A stretch of 64,000 nucleotides of DNA from Silvimonas iriomotensis (GTDB lineage: Bacteria; Pseudomonadota; Gammaproteobacteria; Burkholderiales; Chitinibacteraceae), in contig NZ_BMLX01000001.1 of assembly GCF_014645535.1 (NCBI RefSeq), positions 1,109,169 to 1,173,168 on the forward strand. The letters are read 5' to 3'. How positions within the stretch are numbered: the first letter of the stretch is position 1; the number at the start of each line of letters is the position of its first letter. Below the pieces are notes generated by a model. That model searched no databases. It was not told the origin of the DNA and saw nothing but the letters and a program-made list of their open reading frames with translations. A program made the position numbers and the translations under genes. Positions 46,560-55,037 of this stretch are shown piece after piece.

Positions 46560-46582
46560 AATTTATGCCATTCGCATAAATT
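46560..46582. promoter_or_regulatory. Perfect inverted repeat, candidate operator of the AraC array
   Basis: AATTTATGC-CATTC-GCATAAATT is a 9+9 palindrome with a five-base spacer just upstream of the first AraC gene and within the divergent gap shared with the LuxR-type gene. The symmetry suggests a dimeric regulator; AraC proteins more often use direct repeats. Confidence 0.6.
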
Positions 46583-46936
46583 TGAACGACAACTGAAGTC
46601 ATTAAAACCCTAGCCTTCCATGTTAGCCGCAGCCCTATCACCCAGTGGCATCAACCCGGACTTTAGATAGAGAAATCCGTGCACCAATCGCAGTATTTCG
46701 GTGCGTCATGCCATGGGTTGCGCGCCTCTGATCATGACTTTGACATAAAAAGGGCCGCTTGGAACGTCATTAAAGCGACATGGCACGATCAGCCCAACTT
46801 ACCGCAGCCGAATGGCATTTACGATCCAGATGACAGGGATGCCGGTGCTTAGACTTTAATCACCTGCACTGCAGGCGGCTGGTCCTCAGCCCCTGGGTGG
46901 TTAGTCCGTTTCTTCAAATGCCGGAGGGTTAGTTCC
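46583..46936. other. Divergent intergenic region between the AraC array and the LuxR-type regulator
   Basis: About 350 bases without a gene. A consensus -35 TTGACA at 46740 lacks a good -10 at normal spacing on the plus strand. A small palindrome CCTGCA-C-TGCAGG is at 46863-46875, about 60 bases before the LuxR-type start. Confidence 0.45.
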
Positions 46937-47638
46937 ATGGATACACGATCAAACATCAATATTGATATTGTTCACGCCGATCAATTGATCAGCCTTGGAC
47001 TGGGTGAAGTCATGACCCGGTTTGCCGAATTCAAATACCGCATCCGTCCGCGTTTGCCGATTAACCAGTTCGAGCCTGGCGTCAGTGACGTCATCGTTGC
47101 GGACTACGACTTCGCACTGGAATTCGTCGAGCGGCAAAAGGGGGTTTCGCACTACCCAGCTTATGCACCGCGCGTCATGGTGTTGACCTCACGAGATCTG
47201 GAGTGGGATGTCCGTCGGGCCATGAACGTGGGCGTTCACGGTTACATGCTGTATGGCGCCACGGCGGACGAACTCCGGGTCGCGATCCACCGTTTGGTGG
47301 ACCAGGGCATTTATGTCTGCAATGCCGTTTCACAAAATCTGGTGAACACCTTGGGGCATGAGGCGCTCACCCCCCGCGAAATGTCTGTCCTTGAGCAAAT
47401 TTCACGTGGTGCCGGAAACCAGGACATTGCTGAAACGCTAGGCATTTCCGTGGGCACCGTCAAAACCCATGTTGGCGCCATCCTTGGCAAATTGCGAGCC
47501 AACTCTCGTACCGAGGCGGCGTCGATTGCGCTCGCACGTGGTCTCGTTTCGACCGCACGCAACTACTCAGACAAACACGCCCGTCTCCTGCCCCCCTTTG
47601 GCAGTGCAACTCTCGCCTCTGCAGGCGCTGCAGGCTGA
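46937..47638 (+). CDS. LuxR/FixJ-type regulator with atypical receiver domain
   Basis: 233 residues. A receiver-like domain (about 8-125) is followed by a LuxR HTH, 'ALTPREMSVLEQISRGAGNQDIAETLGISVGTVKTHVGAILGKL' in outline. The receiver is degenerate: the likely phospho-acceptor is D56 in 'IVADYDFAL', the N-terminal acidic pair is reduced to one Asp, and the conserved Lys before the last strand is replaced (GYMLYGA instead of GYLLK). It may work without phosphorylation. No histidine kinase is adjacent. GGAGGG precedes the ATG. Confidence 0.85.
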   Translation: MDTRSNINIDIVHADQLISLGLGEVMTRFAEFKYRIRPRLPINQFEPGVSDVIVADYDFALEFVERQKGVSHYPAYAPRVMVLTSRDLEWDVRRAMNVGVHGYMLYGATADELRVAIHRLVDQGIYVCNAVSQNLVNTLGHEALTPREMSVLEQISRGAGNQDIAETLGISVGTVKTHVGAILGKLRANSRTEAASIALARGLVSTARNYSDKHARLLPPFGSATLASAGAAG

Positions 47639-47785
47639 ACAACCCATCCTAAATCATTCGAAATTTTCGCACGACCTGATTTGATTCATGGCACGGCACC
47701 GAACAGGCCGGGTTGCACAATAGCTTCAAGGTCAAAACGAGACCTGGCTGTTTTTTCTACCTACATTTATATCTGGAGACGCATC

Positions 47786-48535
47786 ATGCAACGTTTTGAA
47801 GGCAAAACTGTTCTGGTTACCGGTGGCAGCAGCGGCATCGGTCTCGCAACCGCTCAAGCCTACGCCAAGGAAGGCGCGCAAGTTGTCATTACCGGGCGCG
47901 ACGACGCCACATTGGCTACAGCTGTGGCCGCAATCGGCAGCAAAGCCATTGCCATCCGTGCGGACTCGCAAAGTCTGGCTGATGCCAAAGCTCTGGGCCA
48001 AAGCCTTGCGAGCCGCAACCTCCGTCTTGATGCCGTATTCATCAACGCGGGCATCGCCAAATTTGCCGGTCTGGCAGATGTAACTGAAGACTTCTTTGAT
48101 GCGGCTTTTGGCATCAACGTCAAAGGCCCCTTCTTCCAGATCCAGGCCGTTGCGCCGTTGCTTAACCGTGGCGCAGCCATCGTGTTGAATGGTTCGATCA
48201 ACGCGCATATTGGCATGCCCAACACTGCCATCTATGCCGCAAGCAAAGCCGCGCTGGTGTCGCTGGCCAAAACCTTAAGTGCTGAATTGCTCCCACAAGG
48301 TGTGCGCGTCAACGTGGTAAGCCCGGGCCCGGTTGCCACCCCGCTGTACGGCAAACTGGGCATGGACTCCGATACGCTCACAGCCGTAGCCGAAAGCATC
48401 CGCGGGCAGATTCCGCTGGGGCGTTTTGGTACGCCGGAAGAACTGGCCTCCACCGTTCTGCACTTGAGTGCCCCGGAATCGGCATTCATTGTTGGCACTG
48501 AAATCATCGTTGATGGTGGGATGAGCCAACTGTAA
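47786..48535 (+). CDS. SDR family oxidoreductase
   Basis: A 249-residue classical SDR. The cofactor motif is 'VLVTGGSSGIGLATAQAYA', with 'VITGRDD' at the second strand (Arg favours NADP), 'INAGIAKFAGL', the catalytic Ser in 'LNGSINAHIG' and YAASK. The C-terminus 'VGTEIIVDGGMSQL' is typical. GGAG precedes the ATG at 47786. It lies 147 bases downstream of the LuxR-type gene on the same strand and could be its target. The substrate is unknown. Confidence 0.86.
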   Translation: MQRFEGKTVLVTGGSSGIGLATAQAYAKEGAQVVITGRDDATLATAVAAIGSKAIAIRADSQSLADAKALGQSLASRNLRLDAVFINAGIAKFAGLADVTEDFFDAAFGINVKGPFFQIQAVAPLLNRGAAIVLNGSINAHIGMPNTAIYAASKAALVSLAKTLSAELLPQGVRVNVVSPGPVATPLYGKLGMDSDTLTAVAESIRGQIPLGRFGTPEELASTVLHLSAPESAFIVGTEIIVDGGMSQL

Positions 48536-48548
48536 CAGTACGGGAATG

Positions 48549-48578
48549 CCCCGCCGGGCCAATCGTGCCCGGGCGGGG
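48549..48578. terminator. GC-rich hairpin between the SDR and oxidase operons
   Basis: CCCCGCCGGG pairs with CCCGGGCGGGG (one bulged base) just past the SDR stop codon. No T tract follows, so termination by this element alone is uncertain. Confidence 0.4.
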
Positions 48579-48659
48579 TATCTGAGCCGAAATTTGGGTC
48601 GAGGTGAGAAAACATCGGACTGCTGTCAGGTCATTCCCCAGCGGCTCTTTGCGGTGCTT

Positions 48660-49274
48660 TTATTTGCCGATCACCTGATCAAGCCCGCGGTCTTTAGCGC
48701 GGGCTGTATCTGCAACCACCTGCCAAAACCAGATGGCAACGATCATCGCCCCCACAAAAACGAGGCCATATCCCGCTATCTGTTGGTCATCAAGCCGATA
48801 GTAATTACACAGCCGCGCAGCGGGGTCCTGAAAGATCAGTCCAATGGTCACCGTCATCATGCTCCAGGTGATCAGAAAGTACGCCTGCAAAGCACGTCCG
48901 CTGACATGCCAAGACTGCTGTAGTGCAAGCCCGGCGGCCACCAGCACCAGCATTTTCAGGGCATCGACGTCTATTTGAGCTACGGCCTGATCCAGCGCCG
49001 CCGGGATCATCCAGAACGCTGTCACGAGCGATGCAAAAACGAGTCCGCTTAAGCCAAATCGGTTAACAAGAGCCGCCTTGCGCTGCCAGGGAAGTGGCAA
49101 CCTGGCGCCCAGCCAAACTCCACCCAATACCAGCACTGGGAACTGCCCAAGCATATGTAGCCACATTCGGGATTCAACCGTGTGCCGGCTACCCCAAACC
49201 GCACCAATCAGTGCACCAATCAACAGTGCCACGCGATAACGCCGGATTGCACGCCGCAGATCATAGACCTTCAT
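48660..49274 (-). CDS. Polytopic membrane protein of the oxidase operon
   Basis: 204 residues with about five or six transmembrane segments. 'SRMWLHMLGQFPVLVLGGVWLGARL' near residue 35 has a His-Met-x-x-x-Phe pattern slightly reminiscent of CtaG/Caa3-type assembly factors, but the match is weak and I do not name it. It overlaps the SCO gene by four bases (ATGA), so it is the last gene of the cbb3-like oxidase operon and is probably an assembly or accessory subunit (inference from context). Confidence 0.65.
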   Translation of the reverse strand: MKVYDLRRAIRRYRVALLIGALIGAVWGSRHTVESRMWLHMLGQFPVLVLGGVWLGARLPLPWQRKAALVNRFGLSGLVFASLVTAFWMIPAALDQAVAQIDVDALKMLVLVAAGLALQQSWHVSGRALQAYFLITWSMMTVTIGLIFQDPAARLCNYYRLDDQQIAGYGLVFVGAMIVAIWFWQVVADTARAKDRGLDQVIGK

Positions 49275-49936
49275 GTGTGCAGGTCCAGAGCATGGGCCAG
49301 CGCCATATCAAAATCATCGAGGTTGTAGATATGTTCAAGCCGGGCGTTGCGGTCCACTACATGAATGGCTGCATTGTGGATAAACCCACCGTAGCCATCG
49401 GGGATGACCACAATCCCAAACTGACGGAGCAGCAGATCCAGACTGGCGCGGTCCGTCACAGTCGCAAAGTGCCACACGGCGGGATCGGCATGCATGCGGC
49501 TGGCGTAGCTGGCCAACACGGCAGGAGTGTCGTGCTGCGCGTCAAAGCTGATGCTTAGCAGCCTGACTTTTTGCTGCAGTCCATGTTGCTCGATGTGGGT
49601 TTGTGCCTGCTGAAATTGCTCCCCAAGCACGGTACAAACGCTATTGCAGCGGGTGTAGATAAAGTCGATCAGTACCACACGTCCATCCAGACGCACATAC
49701 TGATCAAGCCGCTGCCGCTTGCCTGTTTCATCCATGATCTGCAGTGAAGGTAGTGGCAAGGGATGATCCATGATGGCGTGCCGGCGCAACATCTCCGTCG
49801 TCCAGCCTTCAAAGCCGCGCGTCAGTAGAGCGGTTGTGACCAATGCAAATAACAGCAGGCAGCAGGTCAACGTGATCGTGGGCCCAAGGCTGCCATTGAT
49901 CCCGTCAGCGATATTTTTCAAGATCTTGCCCACCAT
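49271..49936 (-). CDS. SCO family copper chaperone/thioredoxin-like protein
   Basis: 221 residues. One N-terminal transmembrane anchor (TLTCCLLLFALVTTALL) is followed by a periplasmic thioredoxin fold with the copper motif CxxxC in 'FIYTRCNSVCTVLGEQ' near residue 97, and the downstream His in 'GFIHNAAIHVVD'. SCO proteins deliver copper to oxidase centres (CuA, and in some bacteria the CuB of cbb3 enzymes). Because this operon has no CuA subunit, delivery to CuB is the more likely role here. It overlaps the upstream cytochrome gene by 32 bases. Confidence 0.88.
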   Translation of the reverse strand: MVGKILKNIADGINGSLGPTITLTCCLLLFALVTTALLTRGFEGWTTEMLRRHAIMDHPLPLPSLQIMDETGKRQRLDQYVRLDGRVVLIDFIYTRCNSVCTVLGEQFQQAQTHIEQHGLQQKVRLLSISFDAQHDTPAVLASYASRMHADPAVWHFATVTDRASLDLLLRQFGIVVIPDGYGGFIHNAAIHVVDRNARLEHIYNLDDFDMALAHALDLHT

Positions 49937-50495
49937 TCCACGGCGTGGTTTGAGCCTTGGTTAGATCACGGCCTTTCGCGACTGCAGCCGTGTCTATCGC
50001 CACGCCTTTATTGCCCCACTGGCTTCTCACGTGTGTGGCCACAGCGGCAATTTCAGCATCAGAAAACTTGGTGCCGAAGTTGGGCATCTCGCCGTTGAAT
50101 GTGTTGCCCTTGACCGTAATGCTGCCCTTAATGCCATGCAGCAGAATTTGAACGGTGACATCCGGCTTGCCGTTGAGATATTCGGACCCTGCCAACGGCG
50201 GAAATGCACCGGGCACACCCAAACCCGTGGCCTGGTGACATGCAACGCAATTAGCCGCAAACAACGCAGCCCCGTCCGCTGTCGCGCTTTTTGCCGGCGC
50301 GGCCATATCCGCCAGCACCCGCTGATCTCCCCATGTACCTGGCAGATTCAGCGGTGTTTCGGCGATATAAACGACGCCAAAGGTAAACAGGGCCGCAATC
50401 ACCAGCATGATGGCAAACGGCAATGGCTTGACCTGCTCGTTGGGATCGGGGTTTTCGCGCCGCTGCTGCACGGCATCGCTTTCTTGCTGGCTCAT
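49905..50495 (-). CDS. Membrane-anchored mono-haem cytochrome c
   Basis: 196 residues. A hydrophilic N-terminus is followed by one transmembrane helix ('LPFAIMLVIAALFTFGVVYIAE'), then a class I cytochrome c domain with the haem motif 'CVACHQATGLG' near residue 87 and the distal Met probably in 'GEMPNFGTKFSD'. There is only one haem site. In standard cbb3 oxidases the equivalent CcoP subunit has two, so this looks like a half-size substitute. It sits between the CcoO-like and SCO genes, same strand. Confidence 0.87.
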   Translation of the reverse strand: MSQQESDAVQQRRENPDPNEQVKPLPFAIMLVIAALFTFGVVYIAETPLNLPGTWGDQRVLADMAAPAKSATADGAALFAANCVACHQATGLGVPGAFPPLAGSEYLNGKPDVTVQILLHGIKGSITVKGNTFNGEMPNFGTKFSDAEIAAVATHVRSQWGNKGVAIDTAAVAKGRDLTKAQTTPWNGGQDLEKYR

Positions 50496-50511
50496 CGAAA
50501 CACTCCCTGAT

Positions 50512-51144
50512 TCATGACTGCCCTGCAGTTGCCGGCGCAGAGGCTACTGGCGGCAACACGGGCGCGTTATCGATGGGATAGGTGTGATCCAGCGACAACA
50601 AGTAGGCCACCAGATCAAGCGCTTTGGGTGTCGCCACCACCACCCCCGAAGCCGGCCGCCACGCTGGCGGCAGTTGCACGACCTTGTCGCCCGGTTCAGC
50701 TTTAGACTTGATCACAAACAGGAAGCGATAGCTGGGCATGATGCTGTCTTTGACATAAGCCCGAGGCTGATACAGGTGCCCAAGATGCCAGTCCACGCTG
50801 GGTTGCCGCGCAGCAATATTGAAGAGGTCCGGCCCGGTGCGCATCGTGCCCAGTAACACCGGGCGATCGTAGTAATAGTCCGCGGCAATCGGCGCCCTGC
50901 CCCAGCCACGCTTGAGGTCAGGCGCCTGACTAAGGCTGCGCGGCTGTTGAGAATGGCAAGCCATGCACTCGTTTTGCAGATAAATTTCACGCCCACGTTG
51001 GGCTTGTTCCGAGTACGGTTTGAGTTTGTCTGGCGGGCGCAGGTCACTAACTTCCGTATACGGAATCACGATCAGTACCGTGATGGTCAGCCCCATCATG
51101 AAAGAGGCCCCGACCAGCAAATCTTCACTGTTCATCAAGTTCAT
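50512..51144 (-). CDS. CcoO-like mono-haem cytochrome c subunit of a cbb3-type oxidase
   Basis: 210 residues. An N-terminal transmembrane helix ('ASFMMGLTITVLIVIPY') is followed by the haem motif 'CMACHSQQPRSLSQ' near residue 60. The CcoO/FixO phrases 'YYYDRPVLLGTMRTGPDL', 'WHLGHLYQPRAYVKDSIMPSY' are clear. It passes electrons to the CcoN-like subunit. The ATG overlaps the stop of the CcoN-like gene (ATGA), so the two subunits are translationally coupled. Confidence 0.9.
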   Translation of the reverse strand: MNLMNSEDLLVGASFMMGLTITVLIVIPYTEVSDLRPPDKLKPYSEQAQRGREIYLQNECMACHSQQPRSLSQAPDLKRGWGRAPIAADYYYDRPVLLGTMRTGPDLFNIAARQPSVDWHLGHLYQPRAYVKDSIMPSYRFLFVIKSKAEPGDKVVQLPPAWRPASGVVVATPKALDLVAYLLSLDHTYPIDNAPVLPPVASAPATAGQS

Positions 51145-52832
51145 AATGCGGCCCCTTCTTGTTGGAGCGGCTGTACAGCCAGATTCGGTGCCAGACCCGG
51201 CGGCATCGCGTCGCGCCAGAATAGAGCTTGGGTATGCCGCTTGGGGCCTAGCTTGAACACCATGGCCAGCACATGCACCGCAAACACCACGTGCCCTAAC
51301 GTCATCATGCCGCCGCCGATGGAGCGGCCGATCAGCCAGGGGCGGGTCACGATCACAGAATCAATAAATGGCTTGCTGGCATCCAGCATGGCTAAGCCCT
51401 GCAACACACCTCCGATGGTGAGCGCCGTGAAATACAGCCCAAAGCCAAGTACCACCAACCAGAAATGCAGCTGGATCGCCCACGGGTACGGCCATTCCCA
51501 CCCGCGCACCCGGGGCAGGATGAAGTAAAACGCGCCAAACATGACCATGGTCACGAAGCCGTACAGCCCGAGGTGGGCGTGTGCCACGGTAAAATGCGTG
51601 AAATGTGTAACGGTATTGATGGATCGCAGCGCCTCAAATGAGCCCTGCAAGGAACTCAGTGTGTACATCATTCCGCCGATCAGAATGAAGCGCAGCGTAG
51701 GTGAATGCACCCACATGCGGAAATGACCGCGCATGGTCATGTGCTGGTTGATGGTGAACGCAGCGACCGGGATGATCATCATCATGCTCTGCACGATGGA
51801 TAGCGTGATCAACCACGCTGGCGCAGGACTGCCCTCCAGGTGGTGCCCGCCTACCTGGCCATAGAAAAAAGCCAGCGTCCAGAAGCCCAGCAAAGACAGG
51901 TTGTAGTTCTCAATGGGACGACCAATGATCTTGGGGAGCAGGTAGTAAATGGTTGCCAGTGACAGCGGCGTATAGAACAGTCCCAGTACGTTGTGACCAA
52001 ACCACCAGTTTGCGGTAGCTTGTTCGATCCCGACGTGCACCGGCATCTTGGCCACGATCAACAGCACCGGAAACCAGAACAAAGCTGCCGACATATACCA
52101 GACCGAAACATACAGATGCCGGGTACGCCGGTGCCCGAGAGTATCGAGCAGCGGGATGCCAACCATCGCACCGCCCACCACCATGCCTGCGGCAATAGGC
52201 AGTGGAATTTCCAGCCACTCCAGACCGCTGTTGTAACCCGTAGCAATGGCAACAAGGCCGGCAATCAGGGACAAGTTCCAGATCACCCCACCCAGAATGG
52301 CCCACTGTCCGCTGCGCAAAGGGGTCTTCAAAAGTCGCGGGAGTATCCAGATGCAACTGGAAAGACAGGCCATCGGAGCCCAGCCATAGGCAACTGCATT
52401 GAGGTGAATGGTCCGGGTGACGCCAAAGCCGAGCCACATGGCACCTGTCAGCCAGTCAGGCTGGTGCAGTTTGATGGAACTGATTAGTCCGAAAGTCGAA
52501 GCAACGAGCAGCCATAGCACTGCCGCCGTCATCATGATCAGCACAATCAACGAGGTGGATTTATCTGATTCGATGCGCGCCAGAATGTCCGCCTCATCGA
52601 CATGCAAACCAATCTGGGCATGGCCTGTGCTGGTGGACTGCAGCCTTGCCCTGCTAGTCGCTGTGCCGGCCGGGTCTTCAACGAGGCCGACTTCGCCTTC
52701 GCTAAAAATCTCGCTGGCCGCTTCTTCTCCCCCGGTCAAGAGACTGCGGCCATTAGACCAGATGAAAAACATCAGCCCCAAAATGGCAATCACGAAGGCT
52801 GATAACAACATCCCCAAGGCATTCATGTTCAT
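51141..52832 (-). CDS. CcoN-like catalytic subunit of an atypical cbb3-type oxidase
   Basis: 563 residues with about 13 transmembrane segments. The haem-copper ligands are all visible: His in 'RTIHLNAVAYGW' (low-spin haem), 'WWFGHNVLGLF' and the His pair in 'GGHHLEGSPAPAW' (CuB), and the two His of 'VAHAHLG' (haems). A Tyr lies 44 residues after the first CuB His ('FFYGQVGGHH'), the position of the cross-linked Tyr in C-type oxidases, which supports oxygen reduction rather than NO reduction. Oddities are an extra N-terminal CcoS-like helix plus about 60 soluble residues, and Gln in place of a conserved Glu ('SSLQGSFEAL'). GAGGGA precedes the ATG. Confidence 0.9.
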   Translation of the reverse strand: MNMNALGMLLSAFVIAILGLMFFIWSNGRSLLTGGEEAASEIFSEGEVGLVEDPAGTATSRARLQSTSTGHAQIGLHVDEADILARIESDKSTSLIVLIMMTAAVLWLLVASTFGLISSIKLHQPDWLTGAMWLGFGVTRTIHLNAVAYGWAPMACLSSCIWILPRLLKTPLRSGQWAILGGVIWNLSLIAGLVAIATGYNSGLEWLEIPLPIAAGMVVGGAMVGIPLLDTLGHRRTRHLYVSVWYMSAALFWFPVLLIVAKMPVHVGIEQATANWWFGHNVLGLFYTPLSLATIYYLLPKIIGRPIENYNLSLLGFWTLAFFYGQVGGHHLEGSPAPAWLITLSIVQSMMMIIPVAAFTINQHMTMRGHFRMWVHSPTLRFILIGGMMYTLSSLQGSFEALRSINTVTHFTHFTVAHAHLGLYGFVTMVMFGAFYFILPRVRGWEWPYPWAIQLHFWLVVLGFGLYFTALTIGGVLQGLAMLDASKPFIDSVIVTRPWLIGRSIGGGMMTLGHVVFAVHVLAMVFKLGPKRHTQALFWRDAMPPGLAPNLAVQPLQQEGAAL

Positions 52833-53115
52833 CGTCCCTCAACTTGGTGTGAGGGAACCTTAAGCGGGGCTCGGGCGGGCCACATCCACCCTTGGTAATA
52901 CCCGGCACCCCACAGGCCGCTGAGGCTTATTTGCCGTGAAAAAATTTACTGGTAGTTATGGCTTTGGGCATAGATCAAAGGTCTTAGGTCGATCGCATAA
53001 CACATGTGCGACACCATCGAACGATTCCGGCGCGTTTCCGGTGTGTCACGCTGAGCAACAAACCTCAGACTTTTACTGGTGACTCCCACCCATCTGGCAT
53101 CAAGGAATCAAGGCC

Positions 53116-54099
53116 ATGAATCGATACCCTCTTCTTTCCCACGGTCTGACCACTGTCATTGCAGTACTCATGCTGGTTTTTCCTGGCAACACAATCGCAG
53201 CGCCTTCCGGAAGTCCTATCCCTGCAGCTGTAGCCGCTGCCACCGCCCGCATTACTGATGGAAAAGTCGAAGTAAATGGCGTGCGCTACCACTACCTGGT
53301 CGCCCAAGGTCACGGTACGCCGGTGGTTTTGCTGCATGGCTGGGGTTCAACCTCATACATGTGGCGGTTTGTAATGCCGCAACTGGCGGCACGCGGCTAT
53401 ACCGTGATCGCGCCAGATTTGCGCGGGCTGGGTGACACCAGCAAACCGGCCACTGGCTATGAAAAGGCCAATATCGCGGACGATATTCACGAACTGGTCG
53501 CCAAATTGGGCTATGGCCCTGAAATCAATATTGCCGGGCATGATATGGGCGGGATGGTGGCTTATGCCTACGCGGCCCAGCACCCTGCCGAGGTGAAAAC
53601 ACTAACGATTCTGGATGTGCCGTTGCCAGGCATCCCGCCCTGGAATGAGATCGTCCAGACCCCGCGTGTATGGCATTTCGCCTTCTTCGGGCAACGTGAT
53701 GTCGGTGAGATGCTGATGGCCGGACACGAGAAAGAATTCATGGCTTGGTTCCACAACAACGAAGCGGTGAACTCACGCGCATTTACCAATGAAGTGGAGG
53801 CCGTCTATGCCCGCCAGTACAGCATGCCCGGTGCCATGCGCGCCGGTTTCGAGTACTACCGCGCCTTCCCGCAAGACGTGATTGCCAACCAGAAATTTGC
53901 CGAACACAAATTGACCATGCCGGTATTGGGTATTGGCGGTGACGGCAGCTTCGGCCCGATTATTGGCGCGCACCTGCAGAACGTGGCCACCGATGTTCAT
54001 GTGGCGCAGATCAAGGGATCAGGTCATTGGGTGGCCGAAGAGCAACCAGAGCAAGTGACGGCAGCACTAGTCGCATTCTTGCCGCCTGCTGGCAATTGA
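53116..54099 (+). CDS. Exported alpha/beta hydrolase, epoxide-hydrolase-like
   Basis: 327 residues with a signal peptide ending around NTIAAPSG. 'VVLLHGWGSTSYMWRFVMPQL' is the oxyanion region, Asp is the predicted nucleophile in 'NIAGHDMGGMVAYAYAAQHP', and the late His is in 'GSGHWVAEEQPEQ'. This is the epoxide hydrolase/haloalkane dehalogenase class. It is a paralogue of the protein at 41933-42871. It is transcribed away from the oxidase operon, with a 283-base gap between them, and converges on the LysR gene. Confidence 0.85.
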   Translation: MNRYPLLSHGLTTVIAVLMLVFPGNTIAAPSGSPIPAAVAAATARITDGKVEVNGVRYHYLVAQGHGTPVVLLHGWGSTSYMWRFVMPQLAARGYTVIAPDLRGLGDTSKPATGYEKANIADDIHELVAKLGYGPEINIAGHDMGGMVAYAYAAQHPAEVKTLTILDVPLPGIPPWNEIVQTPRVWHFAFFGQRDVGEMLMAGHEKEFMAWFHNNEAVNSRAFTNEVEAVYARQYSMPGAMRAGFEYYRAFPQDVIANQKFAEHKLTMPVLGIGGDGSFGPIIGAHLQNVATDVHVAQIKGSGHWVAEEQPEQVTAALVAFLPPAGN

Positions 54100-54123
54100 A
54101 ACCTGGTTGTGCAAGGCGGCTGG

Positions 54124-55035
54124 CTAACGCGTCAATCCATCGACCAGACGCTGTGCCAGCCGCGGCTGCTGCAGTTTTTCGAGCCACCACTTCAAGGCTC
54201 GACCGGCCAGTTCTTCGCGCCAGGCAACGTACAGGATATTAGGCTCGCGTGGTTGGGCGGTGCGCTTTTCGACTAGCTTTCCCTCCTGTAACAGGTGTTC
54301 TACCCGATGACGCGGCAACCACCCCACACCTAGCGCTTCGCACTGGGCCAGCATCTTGGCCCGCATGCTGGGTACTGCTAGCGCGGGTTGCCCACCCAGT
54401 ACGCCATACACGCGACCCTCCGTTTGCCTGGAGCTATCTGCCACCACCACGGCGCGGTGCGCAGAGATCGCCTCACGGCTCAACGGCTCTGGCATGGCCG
54501 CCAACGCATGTTTGGAAGAAACAGCGAAGACCCATTCCAGTCGACCCAACTCTCGCCAACTCACGCCGGGCATCTTTTGCGGTTCGTTGGTGGCACCAAT
54601 GACCAGATTGGCGCGGCCGTCCCGCAGCGCCTCCCAGGTGCCACCCAATACTTCATTGGTAATACGTAAAGGAACGCCGGACTGGAGTTCATCAAAATCC
54701 CTGATGACCGGCAACAAGGTTTCGAACTCCATCAGCTCGTCAGTGACGATCCACAGGCGCTCTTCCCACCCATTGGCTACCTGGCGTACCCGCTGCATGG
54801 TTCGGGCCGACTCCTGCTGCAACCGCGCGGACTCATCCATCAGCAGGTTACCAGCCGGCGTGAGTTGCAATCGGTAATTGCGCCGATCAAACAGTAAGGC
54901 ATCGACGCGAGATTCTAGCTGGCGGGCGGCATGCGACACCGTAGACGGCGCTTTGCCCAGCTTTGCCGCCGCCCGTGAAAGGCTGCCGGTATCTCGAATG
55001 GCCTGGAGCAATGCCAGCTCTTCTGCCTGCAACAT
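54124..55035 (-). CDS. LysR family transcriptional regulator
   Basis: 303 residues. The N-terminal winged HTH is 'LALLQAIRDTGSLSRAAAKLGKAPSTVSHAARQLE', and the rest is a periplasmic-binding-like effector domain. The ATG at 55035 gives the normal N-terminus MLQAEEL. It is divergent from the glutathione S-transferase gene with a 112-base gap containing an inverted repeat, the usual layout for a LysR regulator and its target. The effector is unknown; GST and VOC neighbours point to an electrophile or xenobiotic (inference). Confidence 0.9.
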   Translation of the reverse strand: MLQAEELALLQAIRDTGSLSRAAAKLGKAPSTVSHAARQLESRVDALLFDRRNYRLQLTPAGNLLMDESARLQQESARTMQRVRQVANGWEERLWIVTDELMEFETLLPVIRDFDELQSGVPLRITNEVLGGTWEALRDGRANLVIGATNEPQKMPGVSWRELGRLEWVFAVSSKHALAAMPEPLSREAISAHRAVVVADSSRQTEGRVYGVLGGQPALAVPSMRAKMLAQCEALGVGWLPRHRVEHLLQEGKLVEKRTAQPREPNILYVAWREELAGRALKWWLEKLQQPRLAQRLVDGLTR

Positions 55036-55037
55036 GT

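Noticed and set aside
49905-49936. 32-base overlap of SCO and cytochrome c genes as a possible frameshift
   Set aside because: Both proteins are complete in their own frames with proper N- and C-termini, so this is an ordinary operon overlap.
52965-52985. FNR/ANR-like site upstream of the cbb3-like operon
   Set aside because: Only the ATCAA half-site is good; the other half (TGGGC) matches TTGAT at two of five bases. I cannot claim FNR control of this operon from sequence.
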